A stretch of 64,000 nucleotides of DNA from JACVRM01 sp963817375 (GTDB lineage Bacteria > Actinomycetota > Thermoleophilia > Gaiellales > Gaiellaceae), in contig CAWFOB010000005.1 of assembly GCA_963817375.1 (NCBI GenBank), positions 310,001 to 374,000 of the forward strand, read 5' to 3'. Below the pieces are notes generated by a model. It was not told where the DNA came from. It did no database searches and worked only from the letters and a program-made list of their open reading frames with translations. Positions 16,124-25,831 of this stretch are shown piece by piece (positions within the stretch are counted from its first letter, which is position 1; each line of letters starts with the position of its first letter). A program made the translations under genes and the position numbers.

Positions 16124-18838
16124 CTACTCGGGGGTGGGCTGCTCGGCGACCGGCTCCGCCGGCGTGGCGGCGCCTGCCGGCTTGCGCTTGCGGTTCCGCC
16201 CGCCGCGCGTTCCCCGGCGGGTGCGCTTCTTGGGCTTCGGCTGCTCCTCGCCGTCGGCCGCGGCCACCGCCTCGACGGCCTCCTCGGCCGGGACGGCGCC
16301 GTTCGTGGCGGCCTCTCCGAGATCTTCGGGCGGCAGGTGGATGCGTGCGGGCGCGAGTGCCGCCGGCTCCTCCGCAGGCGCCGCAGGCTCCTCGGCGGGC
16401 TCCGGGGCCTCCCCGGGCTCGGCGGCAGGCGACTCGGCGGCCTCGGCCTCCGGCGCGCCCCCGTTCACGCTGGCCGCCGGCTTCTTGCGCCGGTTGCGGC
16501 CGCCGCGCGTGCCGCGCCGCGTCTTCTTCTTGGGCGTCGTCCCCTCGGCGGCAGGCTGCTCCCCGTCGACGACCGCCTCCTCGTGCTCGGCGGCGACGGC
16601 CTCCTCGTCGGCCGGCTCCTCGGCGACGTCCTCCTCGGCGTCGACGTCTTCTTGCTCGGCGTCCACCGCATCCTCGACGACCGGCGAGGCCACCGAGGCC
16701 TTCGCCGGCGTCCGGCGCCGCGAGCGCGTCGGCCGCTCGGCCTCGCTCTCCGCGGTGATCGGATCGTCGATGCGCGGCGCGGGCGAGAGCAGCGTTGCCC
16801 AGGCGACGCCGTTCATGACCCGCTCGAGCCGCGCCGTCACCTTCTTGCCGATCAGGCTCGAGCCGCCCGCGACGACGACCGCGAGGCCGTCCACCTTGCC
16901 GACGCCCGCGTGGGCGTCGTACCGGCCGATCTCGACGAGCTTCAGGCTGACGTCGGCGCCCTCGGCGACCGGGCCGGGCTCCGGCTCGGCCGTGGCGCCG
17001 TGCGCGAGCACCTCGAGGTGATCGTGCGGCACATCGTCGCGGCCCTCGACCACGAAGCGGCGCTTCGTAACCTCCTCGAGCGCCGTCAGGCGCTTGGCGC
17101 CGGGGCCGATCAGGACACTCGCGACGTGCGCGTTGACCTCGACCCGGTAGACCTTGCTGCGCGAGCCCTTGACCAGCGTGCGCAGCTTCTGCTCCAGCTC
17201 GACGGCCGCCGTCTGCTCCGAGACGACGATCCCGTCGCCGGCGCAGACCGGGCATTTCTTGGCGAGGATCTCGCGCGGCCCGTCGGTGACGTTCTGGCGC
17301 GTCATCTCGACCAGCCCGAGCGGGGAGATCTCGACCACGTAGGTCTTCGTCCGGTCGCGCTCGAGCTCCTGGCGCAGCGCCTCCTCGACCGTCGCCCGGT
17401 TCTTCGGGTTCGCCATGTCGATGAAGTCGATGACGATGATCCCGCCGATGTCGCGCAGCCGCAGCTGGCGCACGACCTCCTTGACGGCCTCGATGTTGTT
17501 CTTCGTGATCGTGTCCTCGAGCGTCTGGGTCGACGACTTCGACCGCGAGCCGACGAAGCGGCCGGTGTTCACGTCGATGACCGTGAACGCCTCCGCGTAG
17601 TCGAAGACCAGGTAGCCGCCCGAGGGCAGGTCGACCCGGCGCGAGAGCGTGGACTTGATCTCCCTGTCGACGCCGAACTCCTCCATCAGCGGCGTCTTGG
17701 AGCGGTGGCGCACGACGCGCTCGGCCATGTGCGGCGAGGTCTTCTTCAGGTAGCCGACGATGCGCCGGTACGTCCGGTCGTCGTCGATGAGCGCCCGCTC
17801 GAAGTCTTCCGTGAACAGGTCGCGCGTGACGCGCAGCGGCAGCTCGGCTTCCTGGTAGACGAGTGCCGGCGCCTTCACCGAGTTGGCCTGCGTCTCGATC
17901 GTCTTCCAGAGCCGCGTGAGGAACTCGAAGTCGCGCTCGATGTCCTCGGCGGACGCGCCCTCGGCGGCCGTGCGGACGATGACGCCGCCCTTCTTCACGT
18001 CGAGCGACTTGAGGATGTCGCGCAGCCTCGTGCGCTCGTCGTCCTCCAGCCGGCGCGAGACGCCGAAGCCCTCGCCGCTGGGCACGTAGACGACGAAGCG
18101 GCCGGCGAGCGACACCTCGGTCGTCAGCCGCGCGCCCTTCGTCTTCATCGGGTCCTTGACCGCCTGGACGAGGATCGTCTGGCCGCGGCTCAGCAGGTCC
18201 TGGATGCGCTTGCCGTGGTGCCGCTTGCCCTCGAGCTCGGGGATGACGATCTCGTCGACGTAGAGGAAGCCGTTCTTCTCGAGGCCGATGTCGACGAACG
18301 CGGCCTCCATGCCGGGCAGCACGTTGTCGACGGTGCCCAGGTAGATGTTCCCGGCGATCGAGCGCCGGTCCGGGCGCTCAAGGTAGACCTCTGCGACCTT
18401 GTCGTCCTCGAGGACGGCGACGCGGCGCTCGGTGACGCCGGCCGAGACGAGGAGCTCGCGCTTCGCGGCCGGGAGCGGCGCCCGCTTCGTCTGCTGGCGG
18501 CGCCGGCTGCGCGAACGGGTGCTGCGGTCCTGCTTCTCGCGCCGCTCGCGGGCGGGCTTGTCGCGCGCGGGCTTCTTCTCGGGCTTCTTGGCCGCCTCGC
18601 CGGTAGCCGACTCGGCGCTCTCCGCCTCGGCGGTCGCCGTGGCCGGCTTGCGCTTGCGGTTGCGGCCCCCGCGCGTGCCGCGGCGGCGCTTCGCCGGCGA
18701 CTGTCCGTCGGGTGCGGCCTCCTCGGCCGCCTGGGGCTCGGGCTCGGGTGGTGCGTCAGCCGGTGGGGCCGGCTGCGTCGGTGCTTGCTGCTGTTCCTCT
18801 TCCTGCTGCTTGCGTCGTCGGAACCAGTTGAGTGGCAA
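16124..18838 (-). CDS. rne: ribonuclease E/G
   Basis: A 904-residue endoribonuclease for mRNA decay and rRNA maturation. An acidic/basic N-terminal extension (1-120) precedes the catalytic core: RELLVSAGVTERRVAVLED, the S1-type insert (GNIYLGTVDNVLPGMEAAFV, GQTILVQAVKDP), the metal-binding DNase-I-like site VIDVNTGRFVG (about residue 420) with IIVIDFIDM, and the zinc-link CPVCAGDG near residue 530. Unusually, three near-identical basic tracts RRGTRGGRNRKRKPA occur at residues 52-66 and near 770 and 870, set in acidic, alanine-rich low-complexity sequence. These are probably RNA- or membrane-binding and scaffold regions. Confidence 0.93.
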   Translation of the reverse strand: MPLNWFRRRKQQEEEQQQAPTQPAPPADAPPEPEPQAAEEAAPDGQSPAKRRRGTRGGRNRKRKPATATAEAESAESATGEAAKKPEKKPARDKPARERREKQDRSTRSRSRRRQQTKRAPLPAAKRELLVSAGVTERRVAVLEDDKVAEVYLERPDRRSIAGNIYLGTVDNVLPGMEAAFVDIGLEKNGFLYVDEIVIPELEGKRHHGKRIQDLLSRGQTILVQAVKDPMKTKGARLTTEVSLAGRFVVYVPSGEGFGVSRRLEDDERTRLRDILKSLDVKKGGVIVRTAAEGASAEDIERDFEFLTRLWKTIETQANSVKAPALVYQEAELPLRVTRDLFTEDFERALIDDDRTYRRIVGYLKKTSPHMAERVVRHRSKTPLMEEFGVDREIKSTLSRRVDLPSGGYLVFDYAEAFTVIDVNTGRFVGSRSKSSTQTLEDTITKNNIEAVKEVVRQLRLRDIGGIIVIDFIDMANPKNRATVEEALRQELERDRTKTYVVEISPLGLVEMTRQNVTDGPREILAKKCPVCAGDGIVVSEQTAAVELEQKLRTLVKGSRSKVYRVEVNAHVASVLIGPGAKRLTALEEVTKRRFVVEGRDDVPHDHLEVLAHGATAEPEPGPVAEGADVSLKLVEIGRYDAHAGVGKVDGLAVVVAGGSSLIGKKVTARLERVMNGVAWATLLSPAPRIDDPITAESEAERPTRSRRRTPAKASVASPVVEDAVDAEQEDVDAEEDVAEEPADEEAVAAEHEEAVVDGEQPAAEGTTPKKKTRRGTRGGRNRRKKPAASVNGGAPEAEAAESPAAEPGEAPEPAEEPAAPAEEPAALAPARIHLPPEDLGEAATNGAVPAEEAVEAVAAADGEEQPKPKKRTRRGTRGGRNRKRKPAGAATPAEPVAEQPTPE

Positions 18839-18938
18839 ACGGAATCTCCTTCTCGTGTGCGCGCGCGCGGACAGCCACGCCGCTGCGGGCGCCGCGCGCG
18901 CTGCAAGACATCAATGCGTCACAAACCTTCGGCATTGC

Positions 18939-18954
18939 CTACCCCGGAGGGTAG
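18939..18954. terminator. small hairpin between rne and the upstream gene
   Basis: CTACCC (18939-18944), tetraloop CGGA, GGGTAG (18949-18954). It lies downstream of the small minus-strand gene 19002-19207 and upstream of rne; it could end the former or be part of the rne leader. Confidence 0.35.
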
Positions 18955-19001
18955 GAACGTCGCTCGGCAGGGGTGGATGGTCGTGAGGCTCGAGGGCGTC
19001 G

Positions 19002-19207
19002 CTACGGCGCGCCTGGGCCGGCGGCCGGCGACAGCTTGGCCTGCGCCGCCTGCGGACGAGGCGGAGCCGCTGGTTGAGGCGCGCCCACGCCCACGGCTCG
19101 AGCTCGTCGTAGCGGTTCGGCATCTTCTCGCGGGTCGCCTCGAGGTACTCGAACCAGGCGTCCGCCTCCTCGATCATCAGCAGCTCGTAGACCTCTCGCT
19201 TGGTCAT
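19002..19207 (-). CDS. small hypothetical protein (one frameshift)
   Basis: Begins MTKREVYELLMIEEADAWFE, continues LEATREKMPNRYDELEPWAW and ARLNQRLRLVR, then the frame is lost in a run of GGCGGCG near 19035-19050. In the neighbouring frame it continues AAQAKLSPAAGPGAP and stops at 19002, giving about 69 residues of mainly helical, acidic sequence. Unrepaired, the frame runs to 18911 with arginine/proline-rich nonsense. No family recognised. Confidence 0.5.
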
Positions 19208-19280
19208 CCCCGGCGGGCCTCCTCCGTCGATGCGGCGCAGAGTAGGTCCAGCGTCGGACGGACCGAAACCACCTGGGACC

Positions 19281-19306
19281 GCGGGACAGGATTCATCCTG
19301 TCCCGC
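19281..19306. terminator. perfect hairpin after rodA
   Basis: Arms GCGGGACAGGA (19281-19291) and TCCTGTCCCGC (19296-19306) with loop TTCA, 15 nt beyond the rodA stop. No T-tract follows on either strand. Likely the 3' end of the mre operon transcript. Confidence 0.65.
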
Positions 19307-19320
19307 ACCGGGCCAAGTCG

Positions 19321-20520
19321 CTAGAACCGCGAACCGTTTCTCGCGGTCCCCAGTCGCCCGCGGGCGTGGATGGCCTGGAGGATGCCGATCGCGATCAGGT
19401 TCATGATCAGCGACGATCCGCCTGCGCTCACGAACGGCAAGGGGATTCCGGTGACCGGGGCCATCCCGATCGTCATGCCGACGTTGACGACGATCTGGAA
19501 GAGCAGGCCGATGGCGATGCCCCCTGCGACGATCGCCGAGAACATGTCGCGGGCGACCGCGATCGTGTTCAGCGCCCGCCAGACGACGAGCAGGTAGAGC
19601 AGCAGCAGGATGGTGGCGCCGACGAAGCCGCGCTGCTCGGCGAGCGACGCGAAGACGAAGTCGGTCGCGTGCTCGGGGAGGTAGTCGAAGTTCGTCTGCG
19701 TCGAGCCGGAGACGCCGCGGCCGGTGGCTCCGCCGGAGCCGACGGCGATCTGCGACTGCGTCACGTTGTAGGTCGCGCCGCTTGGATCCTGGGACGGGTT
19801 GGTGAACGAGGTCAGGCGCTGCACCTGGTACGGCTTGAGGATGTCCACGCCGGCCGCGGGCGCCGCCCAGAGGACGCCGGTGCCGATGATCGCCGCGGCC
19901 GCAAGCAGGACGCCGAGGTGGAGCCAGCGCGTCCCGGCCACGAACAGGACAGACGCGAGCACGGCGACGTAGACGAGCGCGCTGCCGACGTCCGGCTGCA
20001 GGAAGACGAGCGCGGTCGGGACGGCCGCGATGCCGATGGCGGTGACCGTCGTCCGCACCTCGCCCACCCGCCTGCCGCGGTCGGCGAGGAACGCGGCAAG
20101 GCACAGGACGAGGAGGAGCTTCCCAAATTCCGAGGGCTGGAAGCGGAAGCTGCCGAATGAGATCCAGCGCTGCGAGCCACGCGCGCTCACGCCGCCGGCG
20201 AGCACGAGCAGCAGCGAGCCGATCAGCGTGACGTAGATGACCATGCGCCGCCGCCGGTACACGTCCGGGTTGACGAACACCGCCAGGACGAGGCCGACGA
20301 CGCCGATCACGGCGTACACCACCTGGTGGCGGATGTAGTAGCCGGGGTCGCCGGGGATGTCGTCGCGCGTGATCCCGTTCAGCAGCCAGAGGCCGTACGC
20401 GAGCAGCGCGGCGACGGCGCCGAGCATGAGCCAGTCGAGCCGGCGCAGCAGGTGGCCGATGTCGAGCACCGGCACGGTGCGGATGCCTGCCGCCGGGCGG
20501 CCGACGCGGGAGTCGAGCAT
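19321..20520 (-). CDS. rodA: rod-shape peptidoglycan glycosyltransferase RodA
   Basis: A 399-residue SEDS-family polymerase with about 10 membrane helices, which builds lateral-wall glycan with PBP2. Signatures: RWISFGSFRFQPSEFGKLLL, LQPDVGSALVY, the long loop with RLTSFTNPSQDPSG and LPEHATDFVFASLAEQRGF (catalytic-Asp region), and the C-terminal GIPLPFVSAGGSSLI. ATG 20520 overlaps the mrdA stop as TGATG. It is the last gene of the mreB-mreC-mreD-mrdA-rodA operon. Confidence 0.95.
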   Translation of the reverse strand: MLDSRVGRPAAGIRTVPVLDIGHLLRRLDWLMLGAVAALLAYGLWLLNGITRDDIPGDPGYYIRHQVVYAVIGVVGLVLAVFVNPDVYRRRRMVIYVTLIGSLLLVLAGGVSARGSQRWISFGSFRFQPSEFGKLLLVLCLAAFLADRGRRVGEVRTTVTAIGIAAVPTALVFLQPDVGSALVYVAVLASVLFVAGTRWLHLGVLLAAAAIIGTGVLWAAPAAGVDILKPYQVQRLTSFTNPSQDPSGATYNVTQSQIAVGSGGATGRGVSGSTQTNFDYLPEHATDFVFASLAEQRGFVGATILLLLYLLVVWRALNTIAVARDMFSAIVAGGIAIGLLFQIVVNVGMTIGMAPVTGIPLPFVSAGGSSLIMNLIAIGILQAIHARGRLGTARNGSRF

Positions 20521-22555
20521 CAGTCGTTCCTCTGGGTGGCCGTGGCATCGCCACCCTGCTCGTGGAAGTACTCGCGGAAGATCTTCAGCGCGGCGGGCGC
20601 GGCCGCCTCGGCGCCGAAGCCGCCGTTCTCGATCACGACGCAGAGCGCGATCGTCGGCACCTGCCCGCTCTTCGACGGCCCGTAGCCGCAGAACCACGAC
20701 TGGTCTGCAGGCCGCAGCCCCGGGCACGTACTTCTGGGCCGTCCCGGTCTTGCCCGAGATCGCGGTCGGGAACGGTCGTGAACACGGCGCTCGCGGTGCC
20801 CTGGCCGCCGTGCGTCGCCTCGTAGAGGCCGGACTGGACGGCGGCGAGCATCGACGGGTCGATGCGGCTGTCCACGGGCGGCGGGGCCGAGTAGCGCCGC
20901 AGGACGATCGGCCCGGTGCGGCTCGTGCCCGGCTCCTCGACCTGATCGAGGAGGTGCGGGCGGACGATCTTGCCGCCGTTGGCGATCATCGCGTAGAAGC
21001 GCGCCATCTGGAGCGGCGTCACGCTCATGTCCTTCTGGCCGATGGCGAGCTGCACGGAGTCGCCCGGCTTGAAGAGGCGGTCGACCCGCCACTGCGTGGG
21101 ATCGGTCTTCGCCGTGTAGGTGCGCTTGCGCCAATCGGGCGTCGGCACCAGCCCGCTCATCTCGCCGCCGATGTCGATCCCGGTCGGGCGGCCGAAGCCC
21201 CAGCGCGAGGCCCACGCCTGCAGCGGGCTGCCCTTCTGGAGGTAGAAGTCGTAGCCCAGTTGGTAGAAGTACGTGTCGCAGGACTGCTCGAGCGCCTGCG
21301 GCAGCGTCAGCGGCCCCGACGCGGTGTGGTTCCAGTTGTTGAACGTCCCGCCAAGGATCGACTTGCCGGTGACCGGATCTTTCAGCGGCACTGTCCACGA
21401 GGCGGGGCAGTCGATGGTCGAGTAGGGCGAGAGAATGCCCTCCTCCATCGCGGCCAGGGCCGTCACCGGCTTGAAGGTCGAGCCCGGCGGATAGAGGCCG
21501 GAGATCGCGCGGTTGACCATCGGGTAGTTGTCGGCGGCCGCGACCGACGGGTTCAGCGAGAGCAGCCGGTTCAGCTGCTTGTGCAGGTTCGGGTTCGCGA
21601 ACGCGCCCGGCGAGAAGCCCGGCTGCGACGCGAGCGCGAGGATGGAGCCGTCGCGCGGGTCGATCGCGACCGCGGCCCCGCCGCGCGAGTACCAGTTGTG
21701 GTTCTGGGCGGCGAGGTTCTCGCCGTACCGGATCGCCTGCTCGGCCGTCTTCTGCAGCTTGGCGTCGAGCGTCAGCCGGACGGTTTCGCCGGGCGTCGGA
21801 GCCGCCGTGATCTGCAGGTCGCTCCGTGGGTGGCCCGCCGAGTCGAAGCGCGCCTGGGCGAGGCCGTCGGCGCCGCGCAGGTAGCGGTCGAACGCCGACT
21901 CGACGCCACGCTGCCCGATGCGGTCGCCGAGGTGGTAGCCCTTCAGCGTCTTCAGCTGGCCGGGGCTGATCTCGCCGACGTTGCCGAGCGTCTGCGACGC
22001 CAGCTGGCCCCACGGGTAGCGGCGCACCTGCGTCTCCTCGATCTTCACGCCCGGGAAGTCCGTCTGGCGCTCCGAGAGGAACGTGATCACGTCCGGCGGG
22101 ACGTTGTTCTTGATCGTGATCGGCGTCAGCGGGTCGAGCTTCTGCTGCTGGAGCTTCGCGAGCACGTCGGAGAGCGGCACGCCGAGGACACGGGCGAGAC
22201 GTTGCATCTCGTCGTAACGGCCCTTGTCCGGCAGGTTCGAGGGCCAGATCCGGATTGACGTGACCGTGCGGTTGTCGACGAGCAGGCGCCCCTTGCGGTC
22301 GACGATCTGGCCACGTGCCGCCTCGACGCGCACCTGGCGCAGCTGGTTGTCGCGCGCTGCGCGCAGGTAGTCCTCGCCGGAGAGCACCTGGAGCGCCCAG
22401 AGGCGCAGGAAGAGCAGTGCGAACGCGGCGAGCGCGAAGGCGCCGAGGATCCCGATCCGGAAGGCGAGCTGCGGCGTGAGGCGGTAGGGCTCCTCGACGC
22501 GCGGGTCGCCGGGCAGGAAGGTGCGCGGCTTCGACCGGTAGCCGGTGCTAGCCAA
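20520..22555 (-). CDS. mrdA: penicillin-binding protein 2 (two frameshifts around KTG)
   Basis: Class B transpeptidase partner of RodA. One N-terminal membrane helix (about 31-52), PBP dimerisation domain (RGQIVDRKGRLLVDN), then transpeptidase with S359-T-F-K362 (GSTFKPV) and DTYFYQLGYDF. Near the C-terminus the frame breaks twice: at about 20760 into the frame reading AISGKTGTAQKYVPG, and at about 20720 in a CCCCGGGG run into LRPADQSWFCGYGPS, which continues to the normal end and stop 20520. The KTGT motif is therefore intact only after repair. An essential gene with a perfect tail argues for sequencing error. TTG start 22555 overlaps the mreD stop by 8 bp. Confidence 0.9.
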
Positions 22556-23075
22556 CGAGCTCGACCTCGCGCGTGACCGATGCGATGAGCGTGCGGCGCG
22601 GGAACAGCCAGCGGAAGAGCGCGTACAGGGGCAGGGTCAGAAGCACGTTCATGATCAGCTGCGGCCACAGCGAGTCGAACAGCATCCAGCGCGCCGACGT
22701 GGGCTCGCCGATCGTGAACTGGAGCAGCAGGTTGCCGGCCGCCGCCAGCACTGTGACGACGGCGACCGCGAGGAACGGTGCGTGCGCACGGTCGCGGGCG
22801 GTCGTCTCGCCGTAGCGGCCGCACCAGTAGCCGACGAGCGTCAAGAGCAGCGAGGTCAGGCCGAGCGTCCCAAGCGAGACGGTGTCGAGCAGGAGGCCGG
22901 CCCAGAAGCCGGCGACCGCGCCGACGATCGACCCCGTCAGCAGCGCCACGACGGCCACCGTGACGAGCACGATGTCGGCCGAGCCGCTGCCGATATGGAG
23001 GGGGGCGAACACCGCAAGCTCGAGAAGGACGGCGACGAAGACGGCGCCGAGCGCCTTGAGCACCGCGACCGTCAC
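22548..23075 (-). CDS. mreD: rod-shape determining protein MreD
   Basis: A 175-residue integral membrane protein with five to six helices (VFVAVLLELAVFAPLHIG, IVGAVAGFWAGLLLDTVSLG, LPLYALFRWLF). The G-x-x-x-G-LLLD segment after the third helix is typical of MreD. It overlaps mreC by 4 bp (ATGA) and mrdA by 8 bp. It is part of the elongasome that anchors MreB to the wall synthases. Confidence 0.88.
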   Translation of the reverse strand: MTVAVLKALGAVFVAVLLELAVFAPLHIGSGSADIVLVTVAVVALLTGSIVGAVAGFWAGLLLDTVSLGTLGLTSLLLTLVGYWCGRYGETTARDRAHAPFLAVAVVTVLAAAGNLLLQFTIGEPTSARWMLFDSLWPQLIMNVLLTLPLYALFRWLFPRRTLIASVTREVELVG

Positions 23076-24016
23076 GGCAGGCTCGGGACCTGGCCCTTGC
23101 GGAGCAGGATCACGACGTGATCGATGCTGCCGAGGTCGGCGAACGGGGTGATGCGGACGAGCTTGAAGGGGTCGGTGTCGCTCTGGCTGACGCTGTCGAC
23201 CGCCCCGACGGGAATCCCCATTGGATAGAACGAGCCGCCGGAGAGCCGGCCGGCCGTGGTCACGACGTCGTTGGCGACGACGACGTCCTGCTTGGACACC
23301 TGATCCACCGAGAGCGAGCCGGCATCGGGGCCGCCCCCGCGCAGGATGCCCTTGGTGCCGTTGGCCGCATCGACGATCGCAACCGCGCTCGAGCGGTCGC
23401 TGATCAGCGTGACCAGCGAGGTGCTCGGCCCGACCTTGGAGATGTGGCCGAGCAGCTGGCCGGGCGCAGTCGCGCTCACGACCGGGTCGTAGCGCCTGAC
23501 GTGGTCGCCGCGGCCCGCCGAGACGACAATCTGCTGCTGGTAGCTCGGCAGATCCGCGATCACGTCCGCCCGCAGCAGCGTGTAGTCGCCCTTGACGTAC
23601 GACGGCGCCGGTGAGTTGCGCGTCACCCCGCCGAGCGCGGCCGGGCCAGTGGTTGGCGCGGCGGCGGCACGCTTCTGAAGTGCCGCGATCTTCCGCTTCA
23701 GCTGCCTATTCTCCGAGCGCGCGTTGCGCAGGTCGTCGAACCACCCCCAGGCGTCGCGGAACGGGCGCACGACGCGCTCGGCGCCGATCTGGAAGGGCTC
23801 GAGCACGCTTGCGGCCGTCCCCTGCGCCGAGTGCAGCGGCCCGGAGTCGGCCTCGCGGAAGTACGCCGTGGCGAGCACGAGCGAGACGAGAACGAGCGCG
23901 ACGACGACGGCACGCCTTCCGAGCGACCCGCCGGAGCGGGAACCGAACGTCGAGGAGGCGGTGCGCTGAGCCGTTGCGCCGCTCGTGGCGAGCCGGACGC
24001 GTCGATGTCGGGGCAC
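23072..24016 (-). CDS. mreC: rod-shape determining protein MreC
   Basis: A 314-residue bitopic protein: basic N-terminus, one membrane helix (AVVVALVLVSLVLATAYF), coiled coil (LRNARSENRQLKRKIAALQ), then the beta-barrel domain with QIVVSAGRGDHVRRYDPVV, LGHISKVGPSTSLVTLISD and GIPVGAVDSVSQSD. It links cytoplasmic MreB to periplasmic PBP2. About 60 bp separate it from mreB. Confidence 0.92.
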   Translation of the reverse strand: MPRHRRVRLATSGATAQRTASSTFGSRSGGSLGRRAVVVALVLVSLVLATAYFREADSGPLHSAQGTAASVLEPFQIGAERVVRPFRDAWGWFDDLRNARSENRQLKRKIAALQKRAAAAPTTGPAALGGVTRNSPAPSYVKGDYTLLRADVIADLPSYQQQIVVSAGRGDHVRRYDPVVSATAPGQLLGHISKVGPSTSLVTLISDRSSAVAIVDAANGTKGILRGGGPDAGSLSVDQVSKQDVVVANDVVTTAGRLSGGSFYPMGIPVGAVDSVSQSDTDPFKLVRITPFADLGSIDHVVILLRKGQVPSLP

Positions 24017-24077
24017 GGGATTCGAGGTTACAACAGGTCGCTTGCCGGGTCCTGGGCGCTAACTGCGGCTTAAGGAA

Positions 24078-25145
24078 CTAGCCGCGGTAACCGTTGCGGT
24101 AGCCGTTGCGGTGCTTGCTGCGCGCCTTCGCGGTCTTCTTCAGCTCCTCGAGCACCTCGAGGCTGCGGCCCGAGCCGACCGCCACGCACGTGAGCGGCGA
24201 GTCGGCGAGCTGCGTGGGCATGTGCGTCTCGTGGCGGAGCCGCTCGTCCAGCCCGTGGAGCAGGGCGCCGCCGCCGGCGAGCACGATGCCGCGGTCCATG
24301 ATGTCCGCGGCGAGCTCGGGCGGCGTCTTGTCGAGCGTCGAGCGGATCGCGTCGATGATCTGGCTGACCGGCTCCTCGAGCGCCTCCCGGATCTCCTCGG
24401 AGTTGAGGATCACGGTCTTCGGCAGGCCGGTGAGCATGTCGCGCCCGCGCACCTCGGCCTGGACCTCCTCGCGCATGCGGAAGGCGGAGCCGACCTCGAG
24501 CTTGATCTCCTCGGCCGTCTGCTGGCCGATCAGGAGCTTGTACTCCTTCTTGACGTGGCTGACGATCGCCTCGTCCATCTCGTCGCCGCCGACGCGGAGG
24601 CTCTGGGAGACGACGATGCCGCCGAGTGAGATGACGGCCACTTCGGTGGTGCCGCCGCCGACGTCGACGATCATGTTCCCGGTCGGCTCGGAGACCGGCA
24701 GGCCGGCACCGATCGCGGCGGCCATCGGCTCCTCGATCAGGTGCGCCTCGCGGGCGCCCGCCGACAGGGTCGCCTCCTCGACCGCGCGCTTCTCCACGCC
24801 GGTCACGCCCGACGGCACGCAGACCACGACGCGCGGGTGCGCAAAGCGGTTCTGGTGCACCTTCTGGATGAAGTGTCGGAGCATCTGCTCCGTCACGTCG
24901 AAGTCGGCGATGACACCGTCCTTCAGCGGCCGGATCGCGGTGATCGAGCCCGGCGTGCGGCCGAGCATGCGCTTGGCCTCGACGCCCACTGCGTGGACGT
25001 CGCCGGTGCGCTGGTCGATCGCGACGACCGAGGGCTCCGACAGCACGATGCCGCGGCCGCGCACGTACACGAGCGTATTGGCGGTGCCCAGATCGACGGC
25101 CATGTCACGACCGCCGAAGCCACTGAGAGAGTCGAGAAACCCCAT
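24078..25145 (-). CDS. mreB: rod-shape determining protein MreB
   Basis: A 355-residue bacterial actin. ATPase motifs: DLGTANTLVYVRG (phosphate 1), MIVDVGGGTTEVAVISLGG (phosphate 2) and GIVLAGGGALLHGLDE (adenosine). C-terminus is basic (KHRNGYRNGYRG), possibly membrane-associated. First gene of the rod-shape operon; maf lies about 90 bp upstream on the same strand. Confidence 0.97.
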   Translation of the reverse strand: MGFLDSLSGFGGRDMAVDLGTANTLVYVRGRGIVLSEPSVVAIDQRTGDVHAVGVEAKRMLGRTPGSITAIRPLKDGVIADFDVTEQMLRHFIQKVHQNRFAHPRVVVCVPSGVTGVEKRAVEEATLSAGAREAHLIEEPMAAAIGAGLPVSEPTGNMIVDVGGGTTEVAVISLGGIVVSQSLRVGGDEMDEAIVSHVKKEYKLLIGQQTAEEIKLEVGSAFRMREEVQAEVRGRDMLTGLPKTVILNSEEIREALEEPVSQIIDAIRSTLDKTPPELAADIMDRGIVLAGGGALLHGLDERLRHETHMPTQLADSPLTCVAVGSGRSLEVLEELKKTAKARSKHRNGYRNGYRG

Positions 25146-25237
25146 AGGAGCAGGCGAGTTTACAGCGGCGCCGCCTGGACGCCTAGTGCGGGCAGCGCCT
25201 CACCGTAGCCGTGGGGACCCCTGCGCGCTACCCGCAA

Positions 25238-25831
25238 TCATCCGAAGCCGTACACGCCGGCGAAACGCCCGGCGAGCAATCGCACCAGGAGCGACGCCGG
25301 CAGACCGACCACATTCAGGTAGTCGCCGTCGATCCGTTCGACGAGCGCAGCGCCGCGCCCCTGGATTGCGTACCCGCCCGCGCGTCCCTCCCACTCGCCC
25401 GTGGCAACGGAGGCGGCGAGGTCGGCCGGCGTCAGCGTCCGGAAGGTGACGGCGGTCGTCTCCGCCTCCACGACCTCCCATCCGGGGGTGATCAGGCAGA
25501 GGCCGGAGACCACGTGGTGCGTGCGGCCGGCGAGCGCGTCCAGCATCTCGACGGCGCCCTCGGCGTCGGCGGGCTTGCCGTACACCCGGCCGTCGAGCCA
25601 CACCGTGGTGTCGACGCCGAGCACCGGCCGGCCCTCTGCCCGGCGGGCGACCGAGCGCGCCTTCTCGCGCGCGTGCGCGCGCACGAGGTCGTGCGGGTCG
25701 GCGTCTGGCGGATCGTGCTCCTCGTACTCGGGCGCGATCACCTCGAACGGGATGCCGAGCTGCTCGAGGATCGCGCGGCGCTGCGGCGAGGTGGAGGCGA
25801 GCAGAAGTGGCGGTGCGGGCGGGACGCTCAT
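25238..25831 (-). CDS. maf: Maf family nucleotide pyrophosphatase
   Basis: A 197-residue house-cleaning nucleoside triphosphate pyrophosphatase. Family blocks: LLLASTSPQRRAILEQLG, HAREKARSVA, VLGVDTTVWLDG, GGYAIQGRGAALVERIDGDY and VVGLPASLLVRLL. The GVDT-x-V segment plus GGYAIQGRG indicate the dTTP/UTP-type YhdE subgroup. Its position beside the mre genes is widespread in bacteria. Confidence 0.92.
   Translation of the reverse strand: MSVPPAPPLLLASTSPQRRAILEQLGIPFEVIAPEYEEHDPPDADPHDLVRAHAREKARSVARRAEGRPVLGVDTTVWLDGRVYGKPADAEGAVEMLDALAGRTHHVVSGLCLITPGWEVVEAETTAVTFRTLTPADLAASVATGEWEGRAGGYAIQGRGAALVERIDGDYLNVVGLPASLLVRLLAGRFAGVYGFG

Noticed and set aside
16337..19324. A 995-codon plus-strand open frame opposite rne
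   Set aside because: Composition (Arg, Asp, Val, Leu blocks) reflects the complement of rne; no family likeness.
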